Shown one piece after another: positions 1 through 7,919 of a DNA stretch of 64,000 nucleotides. Both the position numbers and the translations under genes were made by a program. Source of the DNA: Saprospiraceae bacterium UBA1994 (GTDB lineage Bacteria > Bacteroidota > Bacteroidia > Chitinophagales > Saprospiraceae); contig DDCY01000009.1 in assembly GCA_002335865.1 (NCBI GenBank), positions 124,001 through 188,000 of the forward strand. Direction: 5' to 3'. Below the pieces are notes generated by a model, which worked only from the letters and a program-made list of their open reading frames with translations, did not search any database and had not been told where the DNA came from. Each line of letters starts with the position of its first letter. Positions within the stretch are counted from its first letter, which is position 1.

Positions 1-1387
1 CTACTGCTTTGTTTTCCATTATTGGCTTGAAGATAAACTGACTAATACTGTACAAGACCACCCCTGACCAAAGCGCAACTTTCGCCCCTATTGCAGGAAC
101 GTACTTAGTTGCAAATCCTACCACGATAATCGTCAAAATCGGAATAGAATAACATCCATTCACTTCTTGTAAATATCCAAATAGTCCATCTGGTGCATTT
201 GCTATAAATGGAGCAATAAACATCGCCAATATTGCAAGTATAATTCCAAATATTTTCCCTGCCTTTACGACCTGATTTTCTGTTGCATCTTTATTGAAAT
301 GCTCTTTATATATATCTAAACCAAACAATGTTACTGAACTATTGAGTGCACTATTAAAAGAGCTCATGATCGCTCCAAAGATTACCGCTGCAAAGAAACC
401 TAATAAGGGTGCTGGCAATACTTCTTTAACTAATGCTGGATATGCTTCATCACCATTTTCTAATGCTCCTTGGAATATATGAAAAGCTATAATACCAGGA
501 AGCACTACGATAAGTGGTCCTAATATTTTTATAAAACTCGCTAGAATCAACCCTTTCTGACCTTCTTGTAAACTGGAAGCACCTAATGCTCTCTGAATAA
601 TTGCTTGATTAGTACCCCAATAGAATAATTGGACCAACATCATACCTGTGAATATAGTAGCAAATGGAACAGATGAAGATTCCCCCCCGATAGCATTAAA
701 CTTTTCAGGATGAGATGTTGTCAGTACATTAAGACCGTCCATAATACTACCGTCTCCGATTGTCATAAGACCAAATATTGGGATCATTAGACCTCCAATC
801 ATAAGTCCCACAGCATTAACTAAATCTGATACTGCCACGGCTTTCAATCCACCGAATATGGCATATATAGATCCGATAAATCCTATAGCCCAAACACATA
901 CCCAAAGACAGGCAGTCTTATCCATACCAAATAAGGTCTCGAGATCAAACATCGTAATAAAAGCCAAAGCACCAGAATACAATACTATAGGTAGCAATAC
1001 TACTACATATCCAGACAAGAACAAGGCAGATACCATGGTCTTAGTCATAGTATCAAATCGCCTTGCCAAAAAAGTAGGAACCGTTGCTATTCCTCCCTTA
1101 AGATATCTAGGTAACAACCAGATTGCTGTAACTATCATGGCCAAAGCCGCCAATGTCTCCCATACCATAACTAATATTCCTTCTCCATATGCCGCACCAT
1201 TGAGTCCGACTATCTGCTCTGTAGAAAGATTGGTCAATAGTAAAGAACCAGCTATGGTAACAGCGCCAAGACTACGTCCACCTAAGAAGTAACCATCAGA
1301 AGTGCTTTCGTCAGTACTACGTGTCGACATGTATGCGAATATTGCAACGATTGCTGTAAATGCGATAAATGAGATTATTCCTATCAT
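1..1387 (-). CDS. Sodium/solute symporter (SSS family), C-terminus cut by window edge
   Basis: Open from an ATG at 1387 to the window edge (462 codons seen), so the C-terminus lies outside. The translation is a chain of hydrophobic helices. An early DGYFLGGRSLG stretch is followed by a segment reading LLLTNLSTEQIVGLNG, which matches the SSS (SLC5) family and most resembles the SglT/YidK branch of sugar symporters. The family imports a solute with Na+ across the inner membrane. The substrate cannot be told from sequence; a sugar is the best guess. The next gene is about 250 bases upstream, points the same way and has its own terminator, so this gene is probably transcribed alone. Family members usually have about 500-560 residues. 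Confidence 0.88.
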   Translation of the reverse strand, partial: MIGIISFIAFTAIVAIFAYMSTRSTDESTSDGYFLGGRSLGAVTIAGSLLLTNLSTEQIVGLNGAAYGEGILVMVWETLAALAMIVTAIWLLPRYLKGGIATVPTFLARRFDTMTKTMVSALFLSGYVVVLLPIVLYSGALAFITMFDLETLFGMDKTACLWVCVWAIGFIGSIYAIFGGLKAVAVSDLVNAVGLMIGGLMIPIFGLMTIGDGSIMDGLNVLTTSHPEKFNAIGGESSSVPFATIFTGMMLVQLFYWGTNQAIIQRALGASSLQEGQKGLILASFIKILGPLIVVLPGIIAFHIFQGALENGDEAYPALVKEVLPAPLLGFFAAVIFGAIMSSFNSALNSSVTLFGLDIYKEHFNKDATENQVVKAGKIFGIILAILAMFIAPFIANAPDGLFGYLQEVNGCYSIPILTIIVVGFATKYVPAIGAKVALWSGVVLYSISQFIFKPIMENKAV

Positions 1388-1560
1388 TAAATACTTATTG
1401 TTTATTTTACATTAAGTATCTAATATAGGAATTATCTTAGTATCAGTAAAAGATAATACAGCATAGATATAGGATATATAGGAGTTCAATGTGATATAAA
1501 CTATCTCTATATTCGTCCATAGACCAATATCTATGAAAGCTTTCTATTAAAACATAACGA

Positions 1561-1597
1561 AAAATCCCTCTCCTGAAATAATCAGAAGAAGGATTTT
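1561..1597 (-). terminator. Hairpin downstream of the TPR gene
   Basis: AAAATCC (1561-1567) pairs with GGATTTT (1591-1597). An inner CTGA/TCAG pair extends the stem, with two mismatches. On the minus strand the stem is T-rich at its exit. It is the second hairpin after the stop of the gene ending at 1642. Confidence 0.45.
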
Positions 1598-1611
1598 ATA
1601 TTTTTAGTGTC

Positions 1612-1640
1612 CATGTGTTTTTACAAAGTAAAAACACATG
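1612..1640 (-). terminator. Perfect 13-bp inverted repeat right after a stop codon
   Basis: CATGTGTTTTTAC (1612-1624) and GTAAAAACACATG (1628-1640) are exact reverse complements around a 3-nt loop. The repeat starts one base after the stop codon of the TPR gene. It is either the first part of a tandem terminator or a 3' end-stabilising hairpin; no clean U-run follows it directly. Confidence 0.5.
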
Positions 1641-1641
1641 A

Positions 1642-2790
1642 TTAACTTCCTGCGATCTTGTATAAGATCACGCCACAAGCCTCTTTGTTTCTGTCTTTAG
1701 CAAACCAAAACTCCTTTGCCTTTCTAATCGCAAGTGAGATTAAACTCTGCTTTTTAATTGTACTGAGATCATCATTATATTCCGCAGACTTGACGCTTCC
1801 TGCACGGCCTACACAGATATTCACTGCTACTACACCATCCTCCTCCGCTAGAATCAAAATATTTGGCTGGTCTAGAATCTTACGATTTCCCAAGTGCTCA
1901 CCATAGATCTCCAGTATAAGGTCTTCATCTATTTCTATAAATGCCCTTTCATTTGGATCGCGATCAGGCTTTTGATCTATAGTTAACCCAGCTTTAACTT
2001 TATCTCCAAGACTCAATACTTCATCATCGACGATATCATCTTCCATTTCACTTCTCATTTCATCGTCTCTTTCTTTTCTTACCAGAGTGTCATTATCTTT
2101 ATCTTTAAGATTTTTTGAAATTACATCTTCTTCTCTATCTCCAAGCGATATTACTTCATCATCGTCGAGTATACCGTCATCCTTTTTACTTTTATTAGCA
2201 TCTTCTTGGTTAAAATTGCCTTTTTTAAAATCCGTTTTTGATATTCTATCTCGCTTCGACTTAGATGATCCACCGCAGTTCTGTTCTAACTTCCTATCTG
2301 CCTTAGTATCACCCAAAGCTGCTGCCTTTTCCCAACTGTCACAAGCTTTCAATCGTTCGTTGTTATCTTGAGCGATATCACCTTGTAGATTCCATAGCGT
2401 ACGATTTTTAGGATCTACTAGTAGGGCTGTTTCTAGCGTGTTTACAGCGAGATCCATATTATTCATTTTATAATGTGTGAGCGCTATCCACCCCACTACA
2501 TCCTTAGTCACTCCACGTTCTTTGATAGATTTATTGAAATCTTTCATAGCACCTTGGTAAGCAGCCAAGCTAAATTTAGAGGCACCTCTCAATACCAACG
2601 CATCTTGGTGATTAGCATCTTTCTGGATTACCTTATTAAATGCATTTACCGCATCTTCATGTCTATCTGTTTCGTATAGATATTTGGATTTAATGTAAAG
2701 AAACTCTACTTCATCTTCCAAATTTTGAGCAAATAAACTCGTGCTGAAAAAAAATCCTGCAATCAGGATATATAGTTTAGTGTATTTCAT
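1642..2790 (-). CDS. Exported TPR protein with a TonB-C-like C-terminal domain
   Basis: A 382-residue protein with a signal peptide (cleavage probably after FAQ, residues 20-22). Residues 28-170 form TPR-like helix pairs and end in ACDSWEKAAALGD, a common closing repeat in Bacteroidota TPR proteins. Residues 175-285 are highly charged, and within them a motif close to DDEVxSLGD occurs twice (209-218 and 255-263). The end (about 305-378) looks like the TonB C-terminal fold, with a VAVNICVGRAGSVKSAEY strand pair. Likely a periplasmic or outer-membrane-associated scaffold. It has no N-terminal TonB anchor, so an energising role is unlikely. Function unknown. Confidence 0.75.
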   Translation of the reverse strand: MKYTKLYILIAGFFFSTSLFAQNLEDEVEFLYIKSKYLYETDRHEDAVNAFNKVIQKDANHQDALVLRGASKFSLAAYQGAMKDFNKSIKERGVTKDVVGWIALTHYKMNNMDLAVNTLETALLVDPKNRTLWNLQGDIAQDNNERLKACDSWEKAAALGDTKADRKLEQNCGGSSKSKRDRISKTDFKKGNFNQEDANKSKKDDGILDDDEVISLGDREEDVISKNLKDKDNDTLVRKERDDEMRSEMEDDIVDDEVLSLGDKVKAGLTIDQKPDRDPNERAFIEIDEDLILEIYGEHLGNRKILDQPNILILAEEDGVVAVNICVGRAGSVKSAEYNDDLSTIKKQSLISLAIRKAKEFWFAKDRNKEACGVILYKIAGS

Positions 2791-3333
2791 AGGAATGTAC
2801 TTAGATAAAAATTCAAGGGGTTCATTGTTTACTTTCAGTTCAAGAGGATTTCTAATTAATAATGATACCAGTCTATCCTAATCGTTTGATTTAATTGATT
2901 ACTTAATATAACTAAAGACGTAAATAATATATCAGAGATAGATAACAAACGCTTAAAACTGTCTTAAAGGTATAAATAGTATGAATTTGCATTATCATAT
3001 TAAATAAAGTTAATATATCTATGAAAACTTTAGAAATATTGGTTTTTGTATTGCGAATTACGAAAGTAGTTGTTTGAATTAGATATATATACCCTCTATT
3101 TCCGCACTCCTTGATATTCTAGAGTATATAAATAAAAAGCCCCTTATTCTCGATGGCATTTAATAAGTTGACTTAAGTCAAAACTTAAAATATAGAATAT
3201 GATGCAAAGTAAACTTCTACACATACAAATATCAAATCGTTGTAAACGATCTTGCAAAATTTCAAAATCTCATTCTCCCTCACTGCTATTATCCGTACAT
3301 TTGCTAATCACTTACAATAATCAATCGCAAAAT
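2791..3333. other. Intergenic region, divergent TPR gene / thiolase
   Basis: AT-rich sequence between two divergently transcribed genes. An open frame from 3199 runs into the thiolase, but its 45 extra residues are basic and low in complexity and unlike the family, so I treat 3199-3333 as leader. No clear TAnnTTTG element was found. Confidence 0.5.
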
Positions 3334-4512
3334 ATGAAAAAAGTATTTATTGCTTCAGCCGTACGTACACCACTTGGGAGCTTTGGTGGTGCATTATCCT
3401 CATTATCAGCAACTCAGCTAGGTTCAGCAGCAATCATAGGTGCATTAGAAAAAGCTGGAATATCAGCAGAGCATATCGACGAAGTATATATGGGCAATGT
3501 ATGCCAAGCCAATGTAGGGCAAGCGCCTGCAAGACAGGCAGCTCTAGGAGCTAGTATTCCATATACTGTACCCTGTACTACTGTCAATAAAGTATGTGCT
3601 TCAGGCATGAAGTCTATTATGTTTGCAGCACAGCAGATTATGCTAGGACAAGGCGATCTGATCATCGCTGGTGGAATGGAGAGTATGTCTAACATACCTT
3701 TCTATCTAGACAAAGCAAGATGGGGATATAAATTCGGTGAAGGAAAGCTTATTGATGGCCTACAAAAAGATGGTCTCATAGATGCATATGACAAAGTAGC
3801 AATGGGTGTAAGCGCCGATGCAACAGCTGAAAAATATGGAATCAGTAGAGAAGATCAAGATAGATTCGCGATCCAATCATATGAAAGATCTGCGGCTGCC
3901 ACTGCAGCAGGACTATTTAAAGATGAAATAGTACCGGTAAGCATACCACAACGTAAAGGCGAACCATTAATCGTATCTGAAGATGAAGAAATCAAAAAAG
4001 TAAAATTTGAGAAAATCGCAGGATTACGCGCAGCCTTCACTAAAGAAGGAACTGCAACAGCTGCCAACTCATCGACTATCAATGATGGAGCTTCAGCGCT
4101 AGTAATTGCAAGTGAAGAAGCAATCTTAAAACATGGTCTAACACCAATCGCTAGAATCGTATCATTTGCTGATGCAGCGCATGAGCCTCAGTGGTTTACT
4201 ACAGCACCTACATTAGCAGCACCTCTTGCTATCAAACGAGCAGGACTAGAGAAATCAGAAATTGATTACTATGAGGTTAATGAAGCATTTTCAGTGGTGA
4301 CAATGGCATTCAACAAAGAACTTAACATATCAGAAAACATCGTAAATGTCAATGGTGGAGCTGTTTCACTAGGTCACCCGTTAGGTGCAAGTGGTGCTCG
4401 TATCACGACAACTCTAGCTCACGTACTTCAGGAAAAAGATGGAAAGTATGGTTGTGCTACCCTATGTAATGGTGGCGGCGGAGCCAGTGCGATTATATTA
4501 GAAAAGATCTAA
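3334..4512 (+). CDS. atoB: Acetyl-CoA C-acetyltransferase (thiolase)
   Basis: Condenses two acetyl-CoA to acetoacetyl-CoA, or the reverse, in the cytoplasm. The ATG at 3334 gives 392 residues, the usual thiolase length. The nucleophile is Cys88 in VNKVCASGMKS. The C-terminal NGGAVSLGHPLGASG motif carries the catalytic His, and CNGGGGASA carries the second Cys. An in-frame ATG at 3199 would add 45 unrelated residues and is rejected. It stands alone, with no beta-oxidation partners beside it, which fits a biosynthetic or ketone-type thiolase; a 3-ketoacyl-CoA thiolase with longer-chain range is possible. Confidence 0.92.
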   Translation: MKKVFIASAVRTPLGSFGGALSSLSATQLGSAAIIGALEKAGISAEHIDEVYMGNVCQANVGQAPARQAALGASIPYTVPCTTVNKVCASGMKSIMFAAQQIMLGQGDLIIAGGMESMSNIPFYLDKARWGYKFGEGKLIDGLQKDGLIDAYDKVAMGVSADATAEKYGISREDQDRFAIQSYERSAAATAAGLFKDEIVPVSIPQRKGEPLIVSEDEEIKKVKFEKIAGLRAAFTKEGTATAANSSTINDGASALVIASEEAILKHGLTPIARIVSFADAAHEPQWFTTAPTLAAPLAIKRAGLEKSEIDYYEVNEAFSVVTMAFNKELNISENIVNVNGGAVSLGHPLGASGARITTTLAHVLQEKDGKYGCATLCNGGGGASAIILEKI

Positions 4513-4796
4513 TTATTTCTGCTTCACAGCATTAAAGATAATTATAAGCCCAGCGCTTTTAGCGTGGAACTTTATTCTGCACTATAAATAATTTATTATG
4601 TCAATTATCATCATAATAATCGAGTACTATTTGAGTAATAATTATCCACTTCTATCGCAATAAAAGCAGCGATTGTTACAATGATTCCTCGATTCGTGCC
4701 TCGCTCTAAATGACAATAAATAGCTTACTAACAGTTGATCACTCTTAATTCATTTTTCACTAACGCTCCTCAAAATAAATTAAACTGTTATTGAAG

Positions 4797-4834
4797 CCTT
4801 ACCTATCTTAAGACAGGTGTTATTATAGGTAAGG
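4797..4834. repeat. 10-bp inverted repeat with a second nested palindrome
   Basis: CCTTACCTAT (4797-4806) and ATAGGTAAGG (4825-4834) are exact reverse complements. Overlapping them, 4801-4818 (ACCTATCTTAAGACAGGT) is itself palindromic except for one mismatched pair, so two exclusive folds are possible. It could be the thiolase terminator (285 bases past its stop) or a protein-binding site. Confidence 0.4.
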
Positions 4835-4904
4835 TTACATTCTAAATGAATATTATAGACAATTATTGATTTAACATAGACAATACCATTTGTAATTTGT
4901 CTAT

Positions 4905-4912
4905 TATCTTTG
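4905..4912 (+). promoter_or_regulatory. -7 element TATCTTTG for the VF530 gene
   Basis: An exact match to the Bacteroidota -7 consensus TAnnTTTG. Its last G is only 4 bases before the ATG at 4917, so transcription would start at or next to the start codon. No TTG lies at the expected 19-20 base spacing. Confidence 0.6.
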
Positions 4913-4916
4913 CCGC

Positions 4917-5147
4917 ATGTCTAAACAACAACCCAATAATCCACTGCACGGAATCAAGCTCGCTACTATAGTAGAAGATTTAGTAGACTTCTATGGATGG
5001 GATAGCCTAGCCGATAAAATCAATATCAATTGCTTTAAGAGTAATCAGACGGTGAAATCTAGTTTGAAATTTCTCAGAAAGACACCTTGGGCTAGAGATA
5101 AAGTGGAAGATTTGTATCTACAGTTTCAAAAAAAACATAAGCGATGA
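4917..5147 (+). CDS. VF530 family protein (DUF2132), DNA-binding
   Basis: A 76-residue protein matching the VF530/DUF2132 family: an NNPLHGIKL start, DFYGWDSLADKI, then the strongly conserved SSLKFLRKTPWAR motif. The family is small, helical and reported as DNA-binding; its role is not known. The TGA stop overlaps the ATG of the next gene (ATGA), so the two are translationally coupled. The preceding promoter sits so close that the mRNA may lack a leader. Confidence 0.85.
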   Translation: MSKQQPNNPLHGIKLATIVEDLVDFYGWDSLADKININCFKSNQTVKSSLKFLRKTPWARDKVEDLYLQFQKKHKR

Positions 5148-5650
5148 AAAAATATCTGACCAAAAGAAACATACTTCTCTCTCTACTACTCGCTTTCATA
5201 GTGATGCAGTTCTTTCCTATCGACAAGACAAATCCGCCAGTAGAACTCGAGAATGACTTCATCAAATTGACAGAACCTCCAACTGAAATCGCTGCAAACA
5301 TGAAGACGATGTGCTATGACTGTCACAGTCATGAATCACACTATCCTTGGTATACTAATATAGCCCCTTTCTCATGGAGAATCAAAAGCCATATCGACAA
5401 TGGTAGAAAGCATCTCAACTTCTCATTATGGGGAAATTACTCTGACAAAAAACGAGTGCACAAATTAGAAGAATGTATTGATATGACTACCAAGCATTGG
5501 ATGCCTACTCTGGATTACAAACTCATGCATGGTCGACTAAGTGACGAAAAGTATTCTGAAATGGCTAAATTCTTTAAGAAAATAAAGATTCAAAAACCTA
5601 TCACTCAAAATTTTGATTATTTACTAGGTAGTTTTAGAAAAAAGAACTGA
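5144..5650 (+). CDS. Haem-binding domain protein (Haem_bd), membrane-anchored
   Basis: 168 residues. A basic N-terminus and one hydrophobic segment (about 9-25) would anchor it in the inner membrane, with the rest in the periplasm. A single CxxCH haem c site (Cys57, Cys60, His61) sits in a CYDCHSHESHYPWY motif typical of the Haem_bd family, followed by APFSWRIKSHIDNGRKHLNF. Probably a monohaem cytochrome-like protein; partner unknown. Its start overlaps the VF530 stop by 4 bases. The pairing of a DNA-binding protein with a periplasmic haem protein may simply reflect operon sharing. Confidence 0.85.
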   Translation: MKKYLTKRNILLSLLLAFIVMQFFPIDKTNPPVELENDFIKLTEPPTEIAANMKTMCYDCHSHESHYPWYTNIAPFSWRIKSHIDNGRKHLNFSLWGNYSDKKRVHKLEECIDMTTKHWMPTLDYKLMHGRLSDEKYSEMAKFFKKIKIQKPITQNFDYLLGSFRKKN

Positions 5651-5964
5651 TGGCGATTGAGGTATTTATACATTCGAATCATGGCAAAAATAAGTTGATG
5701 ATATGAATATTTTTCTTTTCCGAATTGAATCTTCTAGTGCTCATATAAAGTTTTATTCATTAATACATGTCGCTACAACAAATTCTGCTTTTACATTGCA
5801 AAAAAGCGAAGCAAAATGTTAGAACAACCTGATGGCTCCTTGTGTTTGTTCTGTAGCCCACTTAGATGGTCAAGCGAAAGTTTCAAATCACCGTACAAAA
5901 CTTTCGTCCTGATCGATGATCAATCTTAAATCCAAACTTAAACTTATTTACCTTCCTTCATTTC
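5651..5964. other. Convergent intergenic region with an inverted repeat
   Basis: Lies between two converging genes. CGAAAGTTT (5875-5883) and AAACTTTCG (5898-5906) form a 9-bp stem with a 14-base loop. No U-run follows, so a terminator role is only possible. No gene seen. Confidence 0.4.
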
Positions 5965-7245
5965 CTACTCTACCAATTCCTTAACCACTACGTGCACTGT
6001 ATTTTTAAGCCTTTCTTGAAAGAGAACCAATTTACCTTTTGTAAACGACTTCACCACCTCTTCAGTATAATGTCTAATGGTCATCAACTTTAAATCTGAA
6101 TCTTTATGTAAAGTATACTTATCTCCCAATTCCGCTTCAAATGCATTAATACGACCAGGGCGATTATTGGTACATACTGTAAAACTAATAGCTGTGTTTC
6201 TCATCATATTTACTCGAATGCGATGCTTAGCGAAAAGAGTAAATAAGTCTCCCAAGTGATGTTCTCCTACAAAAGAAAAGTCATTGGTACTGATATGTAA
6301 TAATACTTGATCAGCATTGACTACAATGACTGGTGGATATCCAATCGGCTCCTCTGCAGATATAAGAGTGCCATCCTTTTCAGGTGTATAAAACGGTCTT
6401 ACAAAAAGAGGAATACTCTTGTTTTGTAAAGGCTTGATTGTTTTCTCATGGATGACTTTAGCTCCATAATAGGTCATCTCAACAGCTTCTTTGTATGACA
6501 ACCTATCGATCTTCATAACTTCTTTGAATAGCCGCGGATCTCCTGTCAATATTCCTGGTACGTCCTTCCAAATATGCATGCTATCCGCATCCAAACAATA
6601 ACTCAATATTGCAGCAGTATAATCAGATCCTTCCCTACCTAATGTAGTAGTAAAATTTTCACTACTGCTCGCTATATATCCTTGGGTCACGATCACATCA
6701 TATGATTCAAGCAATGTTTTTATCTTATTAGATTTCTTTTGAGTAATCTCCCAATCCACTCTTGCTTCTCTGTGCCTATTATCAGTAAGTATAACATCTC
6801 TAATGTCTAACCAATTGGCTTTAATGCCCTGATCGACGAGATATTGAGATACTACTTTAGTAGAAACCAACTCTCCAATAGAAACAATCTGATCGTATAC
6901 ATAATCATAAGGATCTATTACGGGATCTTCTAATATCCACTCGATCTCAACGAATAAGTCATTGAGTTCATTCAATATTGGGTGCCCAACTCCACAAAGT
7001 GCTTGTGCATATTGAAAGTGATTTTGCTTGATTTCCTCCAATATTTTGTTTGCCTCATCACTTTCACTCATATAGGCCTTGACTAGAGTTTCTAGAGCAT
7101 TGGTTGTTTTACCCTTTGCTGAAGTTACTAGGACCGCATTTGTCTTAAGGTAATTCTTGACAATACTACCTACATTCTCCACTAGATCTGGATTGCTAAT
7201 CGATGCACCTCCAAATTTCCATACTTGCAATTGAGTGTTGTTCAT
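5965..7245 (-). CDS. lysC: Aspartate kinase
   Basis: Phosphorylates aspartate, the first step towards lysine/diaminopimelate, threonine and methionine. The kinase fold begins with VWKFGGAS. TTLGREGSDYTAA and the MTYYGAKVIHEKTIKPL segment are diagnostic for the family. Residues from about 300 on form regulatory ACT-like repeats. The start is uncertain. ATG 7245 places KFGG about 9 residues in, as in homologues (426 residues). ATG 7269 adds eight residues and sits 3 bases after a -7 element. A TTG further upstream (7275) is unlikely. This monofunctional enzyme matters because the aspartokinase-homoserine dehydrogenase near 52.6 kb is a relic. Confidence 0.9.
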   Translation of the reverse strand: MNNTQLQVWKFGGASISNPDLVENVGSIVKNYLKTNAVLVTSAKGKTTNALETLVKAYMSESDEANKILEEIKQNHFQYAQALCGVGHPILNELNDLFVEIEWILEDPVIDPYDYVYDQIVSIGELVSTKVVSQYLVDQGIKANWLDIRDVILTDNRHREARVDWEITQKKSNKIKTLLESYDVIVTQGYIASSSENFTTTLGREGSDYTAAILSYCLDADSMHIWKDVPGILTGDPRLFKEVMKIDRLSYKEAVEMTYYGAKVIHEKTIKPLQNKSIPLFVRPFYTPEKDGTLISAEEPIGYPPVIVVNADQVLLHISTNDFSFVGEHHLGDLFTLFAKHRIRVNMMRNTAISFTVCTNNRPGRINAFEAELGDKYTLHKDSDLKLMTIRHYTEEVVKSFTKGKLVLFQERLKNTVHVVVKELVE

Positions 7246-7272
7246 TATACTGATATTCAGTTTATCCATTAG

Positions 7273-7280
7273 CAAAGATA
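7273..7280 (-). promoter_or_regulatory. -7 element TATCTTTG for lysC
   Basis: TATCTTTG on the minus strand. Its G at 7273 lies 3 bases before the ATG at 7269. Initiation about 4 bases downstream would make that ATG leaderless; using ATG 7245 instead gives a leader of about 24 bases. Confidence 0.55.
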
Positions 7281-7611
7281 TTTAACAAAGGGGAATGATA
7301 GGATTAATAAGGATAATATTATTTACAATTTAAAGCCTTGCAAGACTCAAGCTTTAAAACAACTTACTTTAAATTCCTTTAAAATCAATTATTTGTGAAA
7401 GTGATCTGTAATAATCAACTCAATCCATGTTGTATTACTGGAATAGTATTTTGTTATCCTTATTCTAAAGTCAACAAATGCGCAAATTCGCTTCAAAACC
7501 TTCTTTCATGTTATCCATGGCTAAGTATATGTCCGACACTTACTTATCAATATTATTTTTAGCTTTGACTCATTTTTAAATTACGTGAAAAACTAAACAA
7601 CATTCATCCCA
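7276..7611. other. Divergent intergenic region, lysC / oadG
   Basis: About 335 AT-rich bases that carry the lysC promoter at the left edge and the oadG promoter at 7560-7567. No gene or stable hairpin recognised in between. Confidence 0.5.
7560..7567 (+). promoter_or_regulatory. -7 element TAGCTTTG for the oad operon
   Basis: Matches TAnnTTTG, 44 bases before the oadG ATG at 7612. No clear -33 TTG at normal spacing. Confidence 0.5.
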
Positions 7612-7878
7612 ATGGAGTCAAATATCAGCAATGCCTTAGTACTATTAGCTATCGGTATGATTACCGTCTTTCTAATACTGGCTTTAGTAGTAATCTCCGG
7701 AAACATCTTAATCAAGATAGTTAATAATTACACTCCAAAACCTACCAAAAAGTTTTCACGAAATTATAGATCAGCTACCGTTACTGCACCTGAGACTTTA
7801 GCCGCAATAGAAACTGCAGTAGAGACTGTGACAGCTGGTCATGGAAAAGTGGAGAGCATACAGAAAGTTGAAAATTAA
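7612..7878 (+). CDS. oadG: Oxaloacetate decarboxylase gamma subunit (OadG family)
   Basis: An 88-residue protein with one N-terminal transmembrane helix (LLAIGMITVFLILALVVISG, about residues 11-30) and a hydrophilic tail, the OadG architecture. The subunit holds the membrane complex together. Sequence alone would be weak evidence, but it lies 41 bases upstream of the alpha subunit gene and the beta subunit follows, so the order gamma-alpha-beta supports the call. Confidence 0.82.
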   Translation: MESNISNALVLLAIGMITVFLILALVVISGNILIKIVNNYTPKPTKKFSRNYRSATVTAPETLAAIETAVETVTAGHGKVESIQKVEN

Positions 7879-7919
7879 GCCTTATAGGCCTAATAAAAAG
7901 ATATAATAAGAGAAATATT

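Larger units (their letters stand above)
4513..4916. other. Intergenic region with a hairpin and a promoter
   Basis: About 400 bases without a gene. It holds the hairpin at 4797-4834 and the -7 element at 4905-4912. Both strands were read for coding remnants and none was recognised. Confidence 0.5.

Noticed and set aside
294..1292. Open frames on the + strand inside the symporter gene
   Set aside because: They lie opposite a clear SSS-family coding frame and have no family-like composition.
3199..3333. Upstream ATG extending the thiolase by 45 residues
   Set aside because: The extra residues are basic, low-complexity and unlike any thiolase; ATG 3334 gives the normal start and length.
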